Source: a bacterium | GTDB lineage: Archaea > Thermoproteota > Nitrososphaeria > Nitrososphaerales > CADDZS01 | Reading direction: 5' to 3' | DNA: 6,467 nucleotides | Assembly (NCBI GenBank): GCA_027310845.1 | Contig: DAIDAB010000032.1 | Span: 1-6,467, forward strand | Shown: positions 4,862 through 6,467 of the stretch, piece by piece | How the letters are laid out: every line of letters starts with the position of its first letter | Position numbering within the stretch: position 1 is the stretch's first letter | Notes under the pieces: model-generated | What the model saw: only the letters and a program-made list of their open reading frames with translations | The model's database searches: none | What the model was told of the DNA's origin: nothing | Position numbers and translations under genes: made by a program

Positions 4862-6467
4862 CTAATATCCGATGGCAATCCCATCTCCGCGAGGGTCCGC
4901 TCCTCCACTGAGCACTCCATTGTCACCAATCATTATCGCTTGAGCGTGCCCCAATAGTTCGTCCCAGCGCTCCCTGAAAACCACTGTGTGTCCTTTTTTC
5001 TCAAGATTGGATGCCACTTCGAGGTTGAAACCTTCTTCCAGGTTGAGTGCGTCACTCCTATCTCCAATCATGGCTCGCCCATGTAACCACCTTGGAGACT
5101 CTATTGCCTCTTGAACATTCATCTTAAAGTCAACCACATCAGTTACAAGTTGCAGCTGTGTCTGTGGTTGACCATCTCCTCCCATGGTGCCAAATATCAT
5201 AAACGGCTTACCATCTCTAAACATCATCGCAGGCGCTAGCGTATGCATGGTTCTCTTGTGAGGCTCGAGACGATTTGCGTGTGTTGGGTCGAGCGAAAAA
5301 TACGCGCCTCGATTCTGAAGCAGTATTCCTGTGTTCCCAGCTATCACGCCTGACCCGAATGAAAAATAGATACTTTGAATGAGTGAGACAGAGTTTCCAG
5401 ACTTGTCGACGACGCAGAGATAACAGGTGTCGCCTCCACTGCCTGGAGCAGATGAAGGATCCTGAAGCGGAATCGAAGTCATTGTGCTTTCGAGCATCGA
5501 GGTTTGAATTTCGCTTCGCAGCTCGAGAGCGTGCTCATTTGAAAGCAACCGCTTGATCGGGATGCTCTCCTTCGCGGTCTCCGGGTCAGAAATGTAATTG
5601 TCTCTATCTCTAAAGGCAAGCTTCTTTGCTTTTACCATGAGGTGAATGAGTTCGGCCGAACCTTGCCCTAAAGAGGCAAGGTCAAAACCCTCCAAGATAT
5701 TCAATGCAATGAGCGTTGCGATTCCCTGGCTGTTTGGCGGGAACGCATACACGTCGTAACCTCTGTAATTTGTGCCAACTGGTTCGACGATTAGAGTCCG
5801 GTGTTCCTCAAAGTCCTTCTCAGCAAGTAATCCCCCGTTGTTCTCCGAGAACTCGACAATCGAATGAGCAATTGAGCCTTTGTAGAATGCATCCCTCCCT
5901 CCATCCTTTATCTGTTCCAGCGTGTTGGCGAGATCCTTTTGCACCAAGATTTCGCCCGCCTCGGTCCCTTTTCCACCCTTTAGAAACAGCTCTCTGGTAC
6001 CTGCATTAGAGGATAATACGGGTACGCTTTGCCTAATATGCCTGCTAAGCTTTTCACCAACTGGGAAACCCTCTCTAGCATACTTTATTGCATATTGAAG
6101 CACGTCTTTAAACTGCATAAAGCCATATCTCTCCAGCAATGTAGCCCAGCCGTCAACTAGGCCTGGAACAGTGACGGGGAGTAGCCCTGTGAGTGGCACT
6201 CTGGTGTGGCCATTTTTCCTAAAGTAATCCAAACTAGCAGCGTAAGGCGATCTTCCAGTCGCATTGATTCCTTTGAATTCACCTTTGTTTGGCATGTAGA
6301 TAAGAGAGAATGCATCACCTCCGAGAGTTGTGTTGTGAGGGTACACTACGGTTAGGACAGCGCTTGCCGCTACTGCAGCATCAATTGCGTTCCCACCAGA
6401 GAGGAGCGTACTTGCTCCAGCCAGTGAAGCAAGATAGTGAGGCGTTGCAACCATTCCTTCCCTGCCC
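4862..6467 (-). CDS. ggt: Gamma-glutamyltranspeptidase family Ntn-hydrolase, non-classical subgroup, N-terminus outside the window
   Basis: The family makes one precursor that cleaves itself into large and small subunits at a Thr that becomes the N-terminal nucleophile. Numbering from the first in-window ATG (6454), that residue is T343 in GGDTCYLCVVD, and the oxyanion-hole glycines are G425-G426 in FGTMGGDGQPQ. The large-subunit signatures GGNAIDAAVAASAV (20-33) and TLGGDAFSLIY (43-53) are intact. In-frame codons before the ATG read GREG, so the sequence is GREGMVATPHYLAS, a usual internal motif; the true start lies past 6467 and signal-peptide status is unknown. Substrate residues of E. coli GGT are replaced: N411 by Y363, Q430 by R382, D433 by Y385 and the S462-S463 pair by H404-T405; the RExAP motif reads NATGRSP. 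This resembles the YwrD-like or acylase-like branch and the Thermoplasma/Picrophilus proteins. It may hydrolyse gamma-glutamyl or other amide substrates. No operon partner is visible. Confidence 0.88.
   Translation of the reverse strand, partial: GREGMVATPHYLASLAGASTLLSGGNAIDAAVAASAVLTVVYPHNTTLGGDAFSLIYMPNKGEFKGINATGRSPYAASLDYFRKNGHTRVPLTGLLPVTVPGLVDGWATLLERYGFMQFKDVLQYAIKYAREGFPVGEKLSRHIRQSVPVLSSNAGTRELFLKGGKGTEAGEILVQKDLANTLEQIKDGGRDAFYKGSIAHSIVEFSENNGGLLAEKDFEEHRTLIVEPVGTNYRGYDVYAFPPNSQGIATLIALNILEGFDLASLGQGSAELIHLMVKAKKLAFRDRDNYISDPETAKESIPIKRLLSNEHALELRSEIQTSMLESTMTSIPLQDPSSAPGSGGDTCYLCVVDKSGNSVSLIQSIYFSFGSGVIAGNTGILLQNRGAYFSLDPTHANRLEPHKRTMHTLAPAMMFRDGKPFMIFGTMGGDGQPQTQLQLVTDVVDFKMNVQEAIESPRWLHGRAMIGDRSDALNLEEGFNLEVASNLEKKGHTVVFRERWDELLGHAQAIMIGDNGVLSGGADPRGDGIAIGY

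Noticed and set aside
5716..6009. A 97-codon plus-strand open frame antisense to the transpeptidase gene
   Set aside because: The opposite strand encodes conserved large-subunit sequence; this frame has a low-complexity Pro/Arg/Ser composition of shadow type.

Overview
The window looks archaeal, most likely from a Thermoplasmata-type euryarchaeon of mid-range GC. The lineage is inferred from three things. First, there is a Bat-type (HTH_10) regulator, a family typical of archaea. Second, the left edge carries a fragment resembling the degenerate EF-Tu/SelB-like proteins of Euryarchaeota. Third, promoters look archaeal (TATA-like boxes, at least one leaderless-style start). No rRNA, tRNA, CRISPR array, insertion sequence or phage gene was seen.

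Layout, left to right. Bases 1-265 (minus) hold the N-terminal part of the EF-Tu/SelB-like protein, cut by the window edge and probably starting at TTG. Bases 266-531 are non-coding with a candidate promoter and weak hairpins. Bases 532-4002 (minus) form a tight three-gene operon, transcribed gamma-delta fusion, then alpha, then beta, for a thiamine-pyrophosphate and iron-sulfur 2-oxoacid:ferredoxin oxidoreductase. Bases 4003-4169 are a divergent promoter region with several inverted repeats. Bases 4170-4838 (plus) encode the Bat-type regulator. Bases 4862-6467 (minus) encode a gamma-glutamyltranspeptidase-like Ntn-hydrolase whose N-terminus lies beyond the window; it converges on the regulator with a 23-base gap.

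The most interesting content is the oxidoreductase. Its alpha subunit has YPIR where pyruvate and related enzymes have YPIT, so an arginine (R41) replaces the substrate-contacting threonine. The other recognisable active-site residues (Y38, E69, R119, F127) keep a spacing that, as I recall it, matches the oxalate oxidoreductase of Moorella thermoacetica. That enzyme also has a fused gamma-delta subunit and, as I recall, the same gene order. I infer an oxalate oxidoreductase-like enzyme, or one for another small dicarboxylate, that passes electrons to ferredoxin. A divergent regulator sharing its promoter region probably controls it. The transpeptidase homologue lacks nearly all residues that bind the gamma-glutamyl group in classical enzymes, so its substrate is also open.
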